The notes under the pieces were generated by a model. It saw nothing but the letters and a program-made list of their open reading frames with translations, was not told the DNA's origin and ran no database searches. The position numbers and the translations under genes are program-made. This document shows positions 44,098-52,414 of a stretch of 64,000 nt of DNA, one piece after another (position 1 is the stretch's first letter; each line of letters starts with the position of its first letter). The stretch comes from Candidatus Woesearchaeota archaeon (GTDB lineage: Archaea; Nanobdellota; Nanobdellia; Woesearchaeales; ARS49), in the NCBI GenBank assembly GCA_018302815.1, contig JAGVZE010000008.1:60526-124525 (forward strand), in the 5' to 3' direction.

Positions 44098-44797
44098 TCT
44101 CATTCTTGTACGCGGAAACGCGGGACAAGGCAAGAGCACTGTAGCCTTGAACCTCGCGTTCGCTCTAAAACACTTCGGATATGACGTGCTTTTAGTAGAT
44201 GCAGACACGAAAAATCCCAGACTCGGGCATTACTTGGGAATGCCATTGGTGCAGAACACAGTGCAAGCGGTCTTGTCCGGACGACTCGAACTTTCAAAAT
44301 CAATCTATCAACTACCAAACGGAGTCAAAGCACTTTTCTCGAGCATAAACGAAGATGCCGCGAAGCATCCTTCGACTTTTCTTGACGCGGTCAAACAATA
44401 TTCAACTCTTGTTATAGTGGATTGTTCAAATGATGCGCAGTGGGATTCTGTGAACGGCGAACATTTAATCGTGGTTGAACCTGATTTTCCATCAGGACTA
44501 TCGGCGCTCAAAATCAAGAAATCTACAAATGCACGGTACTGCGTTGTGAACAGAGCACGAGCGCCACAACTTCCAACGCAAAACATCGAAGAAATAACAC
44601 ATACCAGATGTTTGGCCAGAATAAACGAGGATTTACTTATACGAGAGGCTTCTTTGAAGGGGCACAGCGTGCTAGATTACGAACCTAATTGCGCGTCCTC
44701 CGAAGCGTTCAAACAACTCGCCGCAAACCTTATGAACCTCGAATACTCACCATCAGCCAAGAAAGAGCCGCTCCTCGCGCGCCTTGGCATCCTATGA
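44090..44797 (+). CDS. MinD/ParA-like P-loop ATPase
   Basis: A 235-residue MinD-type ATPase: deviant Walker A RGNAGQGKST, switch region LLVDADTKNP, and Walker B-like VIVDCSNDAQ. The signature lysine two residues before the loop glycine (K-G-G-x-G-K-[ST] in MinD/ParA) is Arg or Asn here (RGN), so dimerisation-dependent catalysis may differ. No C-terminal amphipathic helix is obvious; the membrane contact could be supplied by the next gene, a membrane protein overlapping by 4 bases. Start codon GTG. Confidence 0.82.
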   Translation: MSNLILVRGNAGQGKSTVALNLAFALKHFGYDVLLVDADTKNPRLGHYLGMPLVQNTVQAVLSGRLELSKSIYQLPNGVKALFSSINEDAAKHPSTFLDAVKQYSTLVIVDCSNDAQWDSVNGEHLIVVEPDFPSGLSALKIKKSTNARYCVVNRARAPQLPTQNIEEITHTRCLARINEDLLIREASLKGHSVLDYEPNCASSEAFKQLAANLMNLEYSPSAKKEPLLARLGIL

Positions 44798-45267
44798 TAG
44801 AACACGCAGCGAAAACACAAGAAATCCTCGAACACCACATAAAACCATTCTGGACACAATTCTTAGACACAATACTTTACTGGAGTTTGCTGCTTATTGC
44901 AATATTGGCAAATTTGATACTAAGCGTTGTCTTAGTGCCGTTATTATTAGTATTGAAAGGATGGTACTTGTATTTCACACTGGCCGTTATTGCCTTTTGC
45001 TTTGGATGGGTGTTCTCGTTCATACTTCACAGCATTGAACAATTGAAAACACAACAACACATCATTGCAGGATTGTTCATTCCGGCGATCGCACTTATCA
45101 CTATAGGAATGTTCACGATATTATCGAATAAACTAATTGTTCTAATGAAACTGGCTACACCCGAGCACAGTCCGGTGCTAGTGGCTTTTGTTTACGTTAT
45201 CGCGTACGTTGTGCCACAAGGGATGATGCACGCGATGAAAAAATCAGAACAAGCGCTAACAGGCTGA
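44794..45267 (+). CDS. Membrane protein with four to five helices
   Basis: A 157-residue protein with a short charged N-terminus (MIEHAAKTQEILEHHIKPFW) and four or more hydrophobic helices (WSLLLIAILANLILSVVLVP, YLYFTLAVIAFCFGWVF, AGLFIPAIALITIGMFTIL, VLVAFVYVIAYVVPQG). It starts on the ATGA overlap with the MinD-like gene. A membrane recruiter or effector of that ATPase is the natural guess. Confidence 0.75.
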   Translation: MIEHAAKTQEILEHHIKPFWTQFLDTILYWSLLLIAILANLILSVVLVPLLLVLKGWYLYFTLAVIAFCFGWVFSFILHSIEQLKTQQHIIAGLFIPAIALITIGMFTILSNKLIVLMKLATPEHSPVLVAFVYVIAYVVPQGMMHAMKKSEQALTG

Positions 45268-45269
45268 TT

Positions 45270-45545
45270 CTATAAATCTCTTGCTCCATATGTACGCAGC
45301 GGCAAATCATCGCCGTGTTTTATCGGCGGTTCGATATGAACTTGCGTTTTATCATAGGGAAACCCTTTGCGCAGTTCTTCCAAAGTACCCTTATAGTTTG
45401 CAACAATGATTCGACCGTCATTGTTAATAATGCTCACTCCCTTTGCTTCAAGAGCACAAACAACCTCGTCTATGGTCGGAGTCTCATTCTTTCTTGATTC
45501 ACGCGACAATGCGATTGTAAATTTTACCATATTCATTGATTTCAT
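45270..45545 (-). CDS. Hypothetical protein, 91 aa
   Basis: A small soluble alpha/beta protein (VKFTIALSRESRKNETPT, then VCALEAKGVSIINNDGRIIV). No family recognised. Start MKSMNM; a shorter start at the sixth residue (MVKFTIAL) is possible. It converges with the membrane-protein gene with 2 bases between. Downstream of the tRNA-His region on the same strand. Confidence 0.62.
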   Translation of the reverse strand: MKSMNMVKFTIALSRESRKNETPTIDEVVCALEAKGVSIINNDGRIIVANYKGTLEELRKGFPYDKTQVHIEPPIKHGDDLPLRTYGARDL

Positions 45546-45570
45546 GAGGCGGGTATAATAATTTAACTAC

Positions 45571-45680
45571 TTAATAGAAGGGCGACCGCCGAGAATCGAT
45601 CGGACTTTTGTCCGCTAGCTTCTCGGGCTCGCCTTGCGTATTTTATGAATAGCACTTCGTGCTTGCATAGTTAAGAGAAG
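45571..45680. repeat. Partial tRNA-His copy and hairpins beside tRNA-His
   Basis: A 29-base copy of the tRNA-His 3' part (45571-45599) repeats 45671-45699 exactly 100 bases away with one mismatch. It then pairs imperfectly with GCTTCTCGGGCTCGCC (about 45618-45633) around CGGAC-TTTT-GTCCG. The spacer contains TTGCG and the hairpin TATGAATAGCAC-TTC-GTGCTTGCATA (45645-45670 region). Read from the tRNA end, the order (tRNA tail, AGCAC/GTGCT mini-hairpin, TTGCG motif, inverted tail) is the same as at tRNA-Leu and at 16727-16800. Confidence 0.85.
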
Positions 45681-45752
45681 GGCGACCGCCGAGAATCGAA
45701 CTCGGTCCAAGGGAGTCACAGTCCCCTATCCTGCCATTAGACTACGGCCGCC
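45681..45752 (-). tRNA. tRNA-His (GTG)
   Basis: Cloverleaf: acceptor GCGGCCG/CGGTCGC, D-arm GTC/GAT, anticodon stem GGGGA/TCCCT with loop CTGTGAC giving anticodon GTG, T-arm CCGAG-TTCGATT-CTCGG. The extra G at position -1 that histidyl-tRNA synthetase requires is encoded in the gene and faces discriminator C73. TTTATAAATC at 45781-45790 read on the other strand (GATTTATAAA) is the likely promoter. Confidence 0.94.
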
Positions 45753-45833
45753 ATATATGTGATGGATTTTAGAGGGGAGGTTTATAAATCTTAGCCGAGT
45801 CATCAGATTATCAATTATTGGTGACTTCGCAAG

Positions 45834-45894
45834 ATAGCAAATTCATTTCGCCAGCTCGTCATTGAATTCCTCGTTTGCAGAATGAATTCGCTAT
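45834..45894. repeat. Long inverted repeat between tRNA-His and the rps13 promoter
   Basis: ATAGCAAATTCATT (45834-45847) pairs with AATGAATTCGCTAT (45881-45894), 14 bp with a single mismatch, loop 33 bases. It lies between two divergent promoters (tRNA-His and rps13), so it may separate them or be another member of the compound hairpin group. Confidence 0.65.
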
Positions 45895-45940
45895 AACCCA
45901 AACCGCAACCTTTATAAACCACCTGTGTTCCCTTTCAGAA

Positions 45941-46040
45941 TAACGCCCGAGTTTCCGGGTGACGTTCAGGTCCTGACGGTCCTGAAGGTCAGTGGAAGCG
46001 CACTTTAGGGTGGGATGAAAATATTCATTCTACGGCGTTA
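45941..46040 (+). promoter_or_regulatory. Structured 5' leader of the rps13 operon
   Basis: TTTATAAA (45911-45918) is the TATA box, so transcription should begin near 45940. The first 100 bases are closed by TAACGCC (45941-45947) and GGCGTTA (46034-46040) and contain CCCG/CGGG, TTCAGG/CCTGAA (with CTGAC/GTCAG as an alternative overlapping stem) and ATGAA/TTCAT. The overlap of two mutually exclusive stems suggests a switch. Autoregulation by S4 or another product of the operon is the simplest idea. The ATG of rps13 follows 25 bases later. Confidence 0.6.
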
Positions 46041-46064
46041 AAATAAGACGGTAAACAACAGAAA

Positions 46065-46532
46065 ATGGCAGAATTTCGACACCTAGTACGAATCGCGAAC
46101 ACCGACCTCAAAGGAGAAAAAGCAGTAGTTTATGCACTCAAAAATATCAGAGGCGTTGGAGTGCCACTCGCACACGCCCTATGCGTTCTTCTCAAAATCG
46201 ACGGAATGTCAAAAATCGGCAACCTCTCAGAAGCGGACTCAAAACGACTCGATGAAGCCGCACGAAACCCGCTCAAACACGGCGTTCCTATCTGGATGCT
46301 CAACAGACAAAAAGACCCGGAATCAGGAGAAGACAAACACGTCATAACCAACGATCTCATATTCAACCGCGAAAACGACATCAAGATGATGAAGCGCATC
46401 AAATCATACAAGGGAATGCGCCACTCACTCGGACAGCCAGTACGCGGACAGCGCACAAGAAGCAACTTCAGAGTCAACAAAGGAAAAGTCATGGGAGTCA
46501 AAACATCAGGCAAGAAAGCAGGGGCGACTTAA
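46065..46532 (+). CDS. rps13: 30S ribosomal protein S13
   Basis: A 155-residue archaeal/eukaryotic-type S13 (EFRHLVRIANTDLKGEKAV, the H2TH-like IRGVGVPLAHALC, C-terminal RMRHSLGQPVRGQRT-like basic segment). First gene of the alpha-type cluster, preceded by a structured leader. The stop touches the start of rps4 without a gap. Confidence 0.97.
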   Translation: MAEFRHLVRIANTDLKGEKAVVYALKNIRGVGVPLAHALCVLLKIDGMSKIGNLSEADSKRLDEAARNPLKHGVPIWMLNRQKDPESGEDKHVITNDLIFNRENDIKMMKRIKSYKGMRHSLGQPVRGQRTRSNFRVNKGKVMGVKTSGKKAGAT

Positions 46533-47102
46533 ATGGGAGATCCAAGAACACTCAAAGCAAAATATTCAGGGCCAAGACATCCATGGCAAAGAGCACGCCT
46601 TGAAGAAGAAAACCTACTCGTTCGAGAATACGGACTTAAAACCAAAAGAGAACTCTGGAAAATCACAAGCAAAGTCAAAACATTCGCAGCACAGGCAAAA
46701 AAAATCATCGCGACAAGAACCGCTCAATCAGAACTCGAAAAGAAACAACTCCTTGACAGACTCGCACGCCTTGGACTTTTGCCATCAGGAGCATCACTCG
46801 ACGACGTCCTTGCACTAACATCACGCAAACTCCTCGATAGACGACTGCAAAGCGTCATAGTCAAAAAAGGACTTGCGAGAACACACAACCAAGCAAGACA
46901 ATACATAGTACACGCTCACGTCCTTGTCGCAGACAAAAAAGTCACCGCGCCAAGCTACATAGTACCGATCGCAGACGAACCCACAATTAGCTTCATTGCG
47001 AACAGCACACTTGCCAATCCAGAACACCCTGAGCGCACAATCAAGGCAAAGCCAAAAGAGCCGCGCCGAGAACCTAGACGCTCAAGAGAGGGACGACGAT
47101 GA
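46533..47102 (+). CDS. rps4: 30S ribosomal protein S4
   Basis: A 189-residue S4 with the S4 RNA-binding domain ([33 protein letters not shown]) and a basic Arg-rich end. Starts [17 protein letters not shown] after Met, typical for archaea. A known autoregulator in bacteria, which makes it a candidate ligand of the operon leader. Overlaps rps11 by 4 bases. Confidence 0.97.
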   Translation: MGDPRTLKAKYSGPRHPWQRARLEEENLLVREYGLKTKRELWKITSKVKTFAAQAKKIIATRTAQSELEKKQLLDRLARLGLLPSGASLDDVLALTSRKLLDRRLQSVIVKKGLARTHNQARQYIVHAHVLVADKKVTAPSYIVPIADEPTISFIANSTLANPEHPERTIKAKPKEPRREPRRSREGRR

Positions 47103-47491
47103 GAGACATAAGATGGGGAGTAGTCCACATTTATTCAAGCTACAACGACACAATCATCCACGTAACTGACGTTACAGGCACAGAAACCATCGCGATGGCG
47201 AGCGGAGGAATGATGGTCAAAGCAGACCGCCTCGAAAGCTCACCAACCGCAGCAATGATGGCAGCCAAACGAGCAGCAGAAACAGCCCTTGAAAAAGGAC
47301 TCGAAGGACTGCACGTCAAAGTACGCGCGCCAGGCGGACACAACGGACCGCACAGCCCAGGACCCGGAGCGCAAGCTGCAATTAGAGCAATGAGCAGAAT
47401 GGGACTTAAAATCGGAATCATCGAAGACGTAACCCCAATACCGCACGGCGGATGCCGAAAGAAAGGCGGAAAACGAGGACGACGAGTATGA
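47099..47491 (+). CDS. rps11: 30S ribosomal protein S11
   Basis: A 130-residue S11 ([37 protein letters not shown]-terminal [18 protein letters not shown]). Standard length. Its stop overlaps the rpoD start (ATGA). Confidence 0.98.
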   Translation: MRDIRWGVVHIYSSYNDTIIHVTDVTGTETIAMASGGMMVKADRLESSPTAAMMAAKRAAETALEKGLEGLHVKVRAPGGHNGPHSPGPGAQAAIRAMSRMGLKIGIIEDVTPIPHGGCRKKGGKRGRRV

Positions 47492-48255
47492 TAGAGCAAC
47501 TCAAGAAAGACAAGAAAACAGGACGAGTATCATTCCTATTAAAAAACAGTTCACCCGCATTCGCAAACTCGCTTCGACGCCTAATGATGGAATTCGTTCC
47601 AACAATGGCAATAGAAGACGTCACGTTCGTCAAAAACGACGGCGCGCTCTATGATGAAATGCTCGCGCACAGACTAGGACTCGTACCACTCACAACAGAC
47701 CTTAAAGGATACGACATCAAAAAAGCCGAAGATGAAGTCTCAGCCAAAAACAGCATCAAACTCACACTATCCGCAAAAGGACCATGCACAGTATACTCAG
47801 GAGATCTCAAAAGCAAAGATCCGAAAGTAAAACCGGTCTTTCCAAACATGCCGCTTGTCAAACTCCTCAAAGGACAAGAACTCGAACTCGAAGCCACAGC
47901 AGTACTGGGACTTGGCAAACAACACGTCAAGTTCACCCCCTGCCTAGCATGGTACGTATACCAGCCAAAAGTCACAATCAACAACAATCACAAACAGTTC
48001 GATGAGTTCAAAGACAAATACCCGCCGCAAGCATTCACAAACGGAAAGCTTGACGCCAAACTCATCGAACAACACAACCTATACGAAGCGGTCGACGGAA
48101 TCAACGACGAAATAGTCAAAGTCGAACGCGACCCGACAACGTTCATATTCACGATAGAACCGTGGGGGCAACTCTCCTGCGCAGAAATTTTGGCCACAGC
48201 ATGCGACTCATTCACAGAGCTTTTGAACCAGTTTTCAGAAGCCCTCGAAAAATGA
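47488..48255 (+). CDS. rpoD: DNA-directed RNA polymerase subunit D
   Basis: A 255-residue alpha-like subunit: [19 protein letters not shown] and [11 protein letters not shown] are the conserved dimerisation stretches. There is no ferredoxin-like four-cysteine insert, so this is a D subunit without the Fe-S cluster found in some archaea. Start overlaps the S11 stop. A tRNA-Leu gene follows after 10 bases. Confidence 0.97.
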   Translation: MIEQLKKDKKTGRVSFLLKNSSPAFANSLRRLMMEFVPTMAIEDVTFVKNDGALYDEMLAHRLGLVPLTTDLKGYDIKKAEDEVSAKNSIKLTLSAKGPCTVYSGDLKSKDPKVKPVFPNMPLVKLLKGQELELEATAVLGLGKQHVKFTPCLAWYVYQPKVTINNNHKQFDEFKDKYPPQAFTNGKLDAKLIEQHNLYEAVDGINDEIVKVERDPTTFIFTIEPWGQLSCAEILATACDSFTELLNQFSEALEK

Positions 48256-48265
48256 GCACCCTAAT

Positions 48266-48351
48266 GAGGGGGTGGCAGAGCCTGGTCAAATGCGCTAGCT
48301 TGAGGTGCTAGTCCCTTAGTGGGTGCGAGGGTTCAAATCCCTTCCCCCTCA
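48266..48351 (+). tRNA. tRNA-Leu (GAG) within the ribosomal cluster
   Basis: Class II cloverleaf: acceptor GAGGGGG/CCCCCTC, anticodon stem CTAGC/GCTAG with loop TTGAGGT giving GAG, long variable arm CCC/GGG, T-arm GAGGG-TTCAAAT-CCCTT, discriminator A, no intron. A tRNA-Leu at this point between rpoD and rpl18e is also known from haloarchaeal S9 operons, so the arrangement appears ancestral. Confidence 0.95.
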
Positions 48352-48376
48352 TATACATAAACAGAAAACGAATACC

Positions 48377-48739
48377 ATGAAACCAACCGGACCAACAAAT
48401 CCATTGCTGCAGCAGCTCATCGCGAGCCTGCGAAAAGAGAGCACTAGCTCCAAAGCTGCACTATGGGACCGAGTAGCCGACGACCTCGAAAAACCAACGA
48501 GGCTCAGACGAGCAGTCAATCTAAGCCGCATCTCACGATTCACCAAGGCAAACGAAATAGTGGTCGTTCCAGGAAAAGTCCTCGGCTCAGGCGTCCTTAG
48601 CCACGGCCTTGTCATCGCAGCGCTCAACTTCAGCACAGGCGCCAAAGAAAGAATCGCAGAAGCAAAAGGAAAAGCACTCACGATCGACCAATTACTCAAA
48701 CAAAAACCAAAAACAAGCGAGGTCAAAATCCTAGGCTAA
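48377..48739 (+). CDS. rpl18e: 50S ribosomal protein L18e
   Basis: A 120-residue L18e (KPTGPTNPLLQQLIASLRK, VAVVPGKVLGSG-like VVVPGKVLGSGVLSHGL). The ATG at 48377 follows the tRNA by 25 bases. One base separates it from rpl13. Confidence 0.95.
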   Translation: MKPTGPTNPLLQQLIASLRKESTSSKAALWDRVADDLEKPTRLRRAVNLSRISRFTKANEIVVVPGKVLGSGVLSHGLVIAALNFSTGAKERIAEAKGKALTIDQLLKQKPKTSEVKILG

Positions 48740-48740
48740 C

Positions 48741-49166
48741 ATGGTAGAAATAAACATCGACGCAACAAATCTCATCGTAGGACGATTGGCATCTTACGTA
48801 GCAAAGCAAGCGCTACTTGGAGCCACAGTCAACATCTTAAACTGCGAAAAAGCCATAATCACAGGCTCGCCAACACAAGTACGCGAAAAATACTACCACG
48901 GAATCTTCCAAAGAGGACAACCTTGGAGAGGACCATTCATCAGCCGAATGCCTGATCGATTCGTTCGACGAATGCTTCGCGGAATGCTCGACCACAACAG
49001 CCCGCGCGGCAAAAACGCGTACGACAGAATCATGTGCTACATGGGCGTTCCAGTGCAGTTCAAAGACGCAAAACTTGTCAGCCTCGGCAAGAAATCAAGC
49101 GACCTTCCAACTCTTAGATACCAAACAATAGGAGAGCTATGCACCTCCCTCGGAGGCAGAGTATGA
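48741..49166 (+). CDS. rpl13: 50S ribosomal protein L13
   Basis: A 141-residue archaeal L13 (IDATNLIVGRLASYVAKQA, FVRRMLRGMLDHNSPRGK). Normal length. Overlaps rps9 by 4 bases (49163-49166). Confidence 0.97.
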   Translation: MVEINIDATNLIVGRLASYVAKQALLGATVNILNCEKAIITGSPTQVREKYYHGIFQRGQPWRGPFISRMPDRFVRRMLRGMLDHNSPRGKNAYDRIMCYMGVPVQFKDAKLVSLGKKSSDLPTLRYQTIGELCTSLGGRV

Positions 49167-49558
49167 AAATCATCCACGAAAGCGGAACACGAAAAACAAG
49201 CGTAGCACGAGCCACACTACAAGCAGGAGCAGGAATAGTTCGCGTGAACAGCCAACTCTTACAATCAATGCAAGACACGCTCTTTAGAGCAAAAATAGAA
49301 GAAGCACTAATCCTCGCAGGAGACACCGCAAGCAAAGTCAACATCAGCGTCAAAGTAAACGGCGGCGGAGTCAACAGCCAAGCAGAAGCCGCCCGAACAG
49401 CAATAGCAAAAGCACTCTCACAATTCGACAAAAAATTACACGTAAAATACCTTGAATACGACAGAGCCTTCCTCGTTCCTGACGTTAGGCGCAAAGAAAC
49501 AAGAAAGCCAAACTGCCACGGAAAAGCACGAGCGAAAAGGCAGAAGTCGTACCGTTAA
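49163..49558 (+). CDS. rps9: 30S ribosomal protein S9
   Basis: A 131-residue S9 (IHESGTRKTSVARATLQAG, C-terminal DVRRKETRKPN and KARAKRQKSYR). The conserved C-terminal Lys/Arg tail that reaches the P-site tRNA ends SYR. The start overlaps the L13 stop. Confidence 0.97.
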   Translation: MKIIHESGTRKTSVARATLQAGAGIVRVNSQLLQSMQDTLFRAKIEEALILAGDTASKVNISVKVNGGGVNSQAEAARTAIAKALSQFDKKLHVKYLEYDRAFLVPDVRRKETRKPNCHGKARAKRQKSYR

Positions 49559-49570
49559 GGAGGACACAAA

Positions 49571-49768
49571 ATGATCATACCAATGCGATGCTGGAGCTGC
49601 GGAAAACCAATATCACACCTATTCGAAGAATTCGAAGCGCGCGGCAAAAAGGGCGAAAGCAAGAAAGACATACTTGACGATCTTGGCGTAGACCGCTATT
49701 GCTGCAGAAGCATGATACTAGGACACGTTGATTTGATAGATACTGTCGCACAGTTCAAGAAAGTATAA
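49571..49768 (+). CDS. rpoN: DNA-directed RNA polymerase subunit N
   Basis: A 65-residue Rpb10 homologue with the zinc pattern CWSCGKP and RYCCRSM. AAGGAGGA upstream of the ATG is a strong ribosome-binding site. Unlike many archaea, rpoK, eno and rps2 do not follow; the cluster ends with an SFM1-like gene. Confidence 0.97.
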   Translation: MIIPMRCWSCGKPISHLFEEFEARGKKGESKKDILDDLGVDRYCCRSMILGHVDLIDTVAQFKKV

Positions 49769-49800
49769 TTTTTTAACTTCTTCAATTATCTATTCTCTTT

Positions 49801-50358
49801 ATGGCGCTTTATCTCATAGAACACCTTGAACCTCGCATATATAATTGGTGCAAGCTAGAATACGCGCACATATCCTCGGTTGTCGGCGCGGATAATCTTG
49901 TGATTTTTAACACGCGCAATAAGGAACTCGCCAAGTTTGCACACGTCGAACCAAACAGCATCCACAAAATCCATATAATGTACAACTCGCCGTGTGTTCT
50001 AGACCCGGAAGCTCCTGAAACTTTAACGCCAGAGATCGCGTTAGAGCACCAAAACTTCATCTTCGGAGGAATACTTGGCGATTATCCGCCGCGCAAAAGA
50101 ACACAAGAAGAAGTCAAACTGCCATATCCGCGGTATAATCTGGGCAAAGACCAAATGAGCACAGACACTGCAGTGATTGTAACACACAAAATAGTGAATG
50201 GGACACCACTTTCAGAAATGAAATTCAAAGACGGAATAGATGTCGACATATCTAAGGGAGAAAGCATACATCTGCCTTACAAATACCTACTAGTTGATGG
50301 AAAACCACTTTTGCCGAAGGGCTTGATTGAGATGTTAAAGAAAAGAAAAGGGTTCTAA
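49801..50358 (+). CDS. SPOUT methyltransferase, SFM1/DUF431-like
   Basis: A 185-residue protein whose conserved stretches (MALYLIEHLEPRIYNWCKLE, FGGILGDYPPRKRTQEEV, Y..LGKDQMSTDTAV) match the SPOUT family of yeast Sfm1, a protein-arginine methyltransferase that modifies ribosomal protein S3. Its place directly after the ribosomal cluster fits modification of a ribosomal component. Substrate in archaea not known. Confidence 0.85.
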   Translation: MALYLIEHLEPRIYNWCKLEYAHISSVVGADNLVIFNTRNKELAKFAHVEPNSIHKIHIMYNSPCVLDPEAPETLTPEIALEHQNFIFGGILGDYPPRKRTQEEVKLPYPRYNLGKDQMSTDTAVIVTHKIVNGTPLSEMKFKDGIDVDISKGESIHLPYKYLLVDGKPLLPKGLIEMLKKRKGF

Positions 50359-50360
50359 TT

Positions 50361-50403
50361 AGTAAAAGACACAAATTTCAATATAATTGTTGTGTCTTTT
50401 ACT
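50361..50403 (+). terminator. Hairpin at the end of the SFM1-like gene
   Basis: AGTAAAAGACACAA (50361-50374) and TTGTGTCTTTTACT (50390-50403) form a perfect 14-bp stem with a 15-base loop, 2 bases after the stop and followed by CTTTT. A transcription end for the ribosomal cluster is likely. Confidence 0.6.
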
Positions 50404-50451
50404 CTTTTAAAACAGGATACACCGGTCCAATACTCAATGTCCTGTTCTAAA

Positions 50452-50708
50452 TCAAAGATACTTTTTTAAACCCACATTCTGCCCAACCTGTTATGGACCT
50501 GTAGCTCAACCTCAAACTTTCAGAAAGTTTGATCAAATTCCTACTCGTTCATGCTCGAGAAGCAATTCATAACTGACTCGCTTCGCTCGCAGGGTAAAAA
50601 CTCTTCTCTCGCATTCACGATGTCGGAAGACTTGAAATCCGCGTCTTTCAAAGATACTTTTTTAAACCCACATTCTGCCCAACCTGTTATGGACCTGTAG
50701 CTCAGCCT
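50452..50708. repeat. Duplicated promoter and 5' end of tRNA-Arg, with hairpins between
   Basis: Bases 50452-50512 and 50648-50708 are the same over 61 positions with one mismatch: they span TCAAAGATACTTTTTTAAAC, the region up to the tRNA, and the first 18-22 bases of tRNA-Arg. The first copy is cut in the D-loop and continues into CAAACTTTC-A-GAAAGTTTG, a perfect hairpin, and GACTCGCTTCGCTCGC. The period is 196 bases. The first copy keeps the promoter and could still be transcribed. Confidence 0.88.
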
Positions 50709-50798
50709 GGATAGAGCACCTGCCTTCTATTCGGGACCGTCCCAGGACGGTCTTAAGACGGCAGCAGGGGGTCGTGGGTTCGAATCCCATCAGGTCCG
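50691..50798 (+). tRNA. tRNA-Arg (TCT) with intron
   Basis: Acceptor GGACCTG/CAGGTCC, D-stem GCTC/GAGC, anticodon stem CCTGC/GCAGG, spliced loop CTTCTAA with anticodon TCT, T-arm GTGGG-TTCGAAT-CCCAT, discriminator G. A 33-base intron at position 37/38 (about 50730-50762) holds a strong GACCGTC/GACGGTC stem. The next gene starts 4 bases downstream. Confidence 0.94.
50730..50762 (+). other. tRNA-Arg intron
   Basis: A 33-base intron at the canonical position; removal leaves a 7-base anticodon loop. Boundaries may shift by one base. Confidence 0.75.
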
Positions 50799-50801
50799 TA
50801 C

Positions 50802-51311
50802 ATGATCCTTGGCACGAGAATACTCATCCTCGGAGACACCGGCTCAGGCAAGACCACACTTGCAAAAGACCTGTCGATAAAACTCGCTCTGCCATTTCAC
50901 GACCTTGACGACATCTACTGGGAGAAAAAGTACACGCTCGTAAGAATGCTTCCAATGCGACTGCGCATGCTCCTTCGCATAATCAATACAGAAAAATGGG
51001 TCATCGCAGGCATACCTCGCAATTGGAACGAATCCGCACTATCTTCAGCTCACCACATAATTCTTATCAAGCGAACCCGCATTGCTGAAACCTTGCGAGT
51101 CATACATCGTTTTCTAAAAGGAAAGCGCGCAGGCCAATCTCCAAACAAGTTATGGACTCTTGCAAGCACAGTCTATAATAAATTCCTTCCTCCATCAAAA
51201 ACACGAATACTCTTGGCGCATATAAAAAAGCAGTATTCACACAAAATCATAATATTCCAATCAGAAAAACAGATACGCCAATTTGCCCGGAACGTCAAAA
51301 AACAAACTTAA
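50802..51311 (+). CDS. Small P-loop kinase-like protein (adenylate kinase/FlaR-like)
   Basis: A 169-residue P-loop protein: Walker A LGDTGSGKTTLAKDLS, then LPFHDLDDIYWEK and WVIAGIPRNW, the order seen in adenylate-kinase-like and topology-modulation FlaR-type proteins. The central lid region is basic (KRTRIAETLRVIHRFLKG). It starts 4 bases after tRNA-Arg and so may be made from the same primary transcript. Substrate unknown. Confidence 0.8.
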   Translation: MILGTRILILGDTGSGKTTLAKDLSIKLALPFHDLDDIYWEKKYTLVRMLPMRLRMLLRIINTEKWVIAGIPRNWNESALSSAHHIILIKRTRIAETLRVIHRFLKGKRAGQSPNKLWTLASTVYNKFLPPSKTRILLAHIKKQYSHKIIIFQSEKQIRQFARNVKKQT

Positions 51312-51325
51312 ACTAAAAAAATAAC

Positions 51326-52414
51326 TCACTCAATCCAGTCTTTGTTGCGGATTTTCTCAGGAAGGTATTTGTCAGTTATGAAACTAAGACCACGCGAGCT
51401 TAACGCCTGAATCTCCGCCTTGGCCTTGAGAGCCTTCATCATCTTGAACTGGCGCTGCCACTCCTTGTTGCTCTTGAACCACTCATAATTCTGCAACTGC
51501 TCAAGACGCTTAAGATCAACATCCTTGAACGTGATAAGGTGCTTTTTCAAGCCATATTTCTCAATGTCATCAACAGTGATTCCAAGGAACTTAGCAGTGT
51601 TCAAAGTCATGCTTCCCGACATGTGCGCCAAGTTGATAGAACCGTATTTAAGAACTGAATAAATGTAGTATCCCCACGGGTCAGCGTCAGCTAAAATGTA
51701 AATCGGCAAATCAAACTCCTGCGAAAGCCTTTGCAATAGACGTCTGATACCTCTAGTAGTCTGACCCTGCGAACTCATAATTATGCAGTTCTGCTTGTCC
51801 CAAAACTTATCCTCATGAAGACGCTCCCAAACGGCAGCTTTCTCCATATAAATCACGTATTTCGCCTTGACTTTCTTGAACTTGATCTCCTCAACATTGC
51901 TCGGAATACTCCAACCGCCCGAACCAAGCTTACTCCAATCAATCTCATCGCCCTTATCCTCAATCACAACATGGCCTGCGACAGAACCCATCTTGTTCGC
52001 ATTGATGTTGAGCTGCTCACGCGAATATCCTGACAAAACTTCAAGGTCTTCGATAGCATCATCGCTCTCCGGCTGGTCATCAACAACATTAGTCTTAGTA
52101 TTCGGAATAGTGCGCTTGATCATATAGAATACGTCTCTTAGAGATGCGTGCTTGCCCTCGTTCAACAAATCCTTGCTGACAGCCGCAACTTCCAAAGTCT
52201 GCAAAAACTTCTTGCTATGAGCAACATTGAAAAAATTACGCTCGGACACTTTATCTCCAAGCTCAAGAGTCTGCGACTTCGCATTATACATCGTGTTAGA
52301 AAGCGCGCGAATAGGAACGTTCAAAACAGGAGGCTTGTTCGAAAGAACAGTCTTAACCAAATCCTTACCCAAATCTTCAAGCGCCTCAATTGCCTTCTTA
52401 TCCTTACTCATCAT
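51326..52414 (-). CDS. top6A: DNA topoisomerase VI subunit A
   Basis: A 362-residue Spo11/Top6A protein. The catalytic Tyr lies in [12 protein letters not shown] (RD-x-F-Y, as in Spo11, where the second aromatic is the nucleophile). The Toprim metal motifs are [11 protein letters not shown] and [14 protein letters not shown]. It makes the double-strand break in the A2B2 enzyme. Overlaps the end of top6B by 11 bases; both translate in one operon with B first. Confidence 0.97.
   Translation of the reverse strand: MMSKDKKAIEALEDLGKDLVKTVLSNKPPVLNVPIRALSNTMYNAKSQTLELGDKVSERNFFNVAHSKKFLQTLEVAAVSKDLLNEGKHASLRDVFYMIKRTIPNTKTNVVDDQPESDDAIEDLEVLSGYSREQLNINANKMGSVAGHVVIEDKGDEIDWSKLGSGGWSIPSNVEEIKFKKVKAKYVIYMEKAAVWERLHEDKFWDKQNCIIMSSQGQTTRGIRRLLQRLSQEFDLPIYILADADPWGYYIYSVLKYGSINLAHMSGSMTLNTAKFLGITVDDIEKYGLKKHLITFKDVDLKRLEQLQNYEWFKSNKEWQRQFKMMKALKAKAEIQALSSRGLSFITDKYLPEKIRNKDWIE

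Noticed and set aside
48266..48351. tRNA-Leu(GAG) as an insertion in the ribosomal operon
   Set aside because: A tRNA-Leu at this point is known in haloarchaeal S9 operons, so it is an old arrangement and not a novelty.
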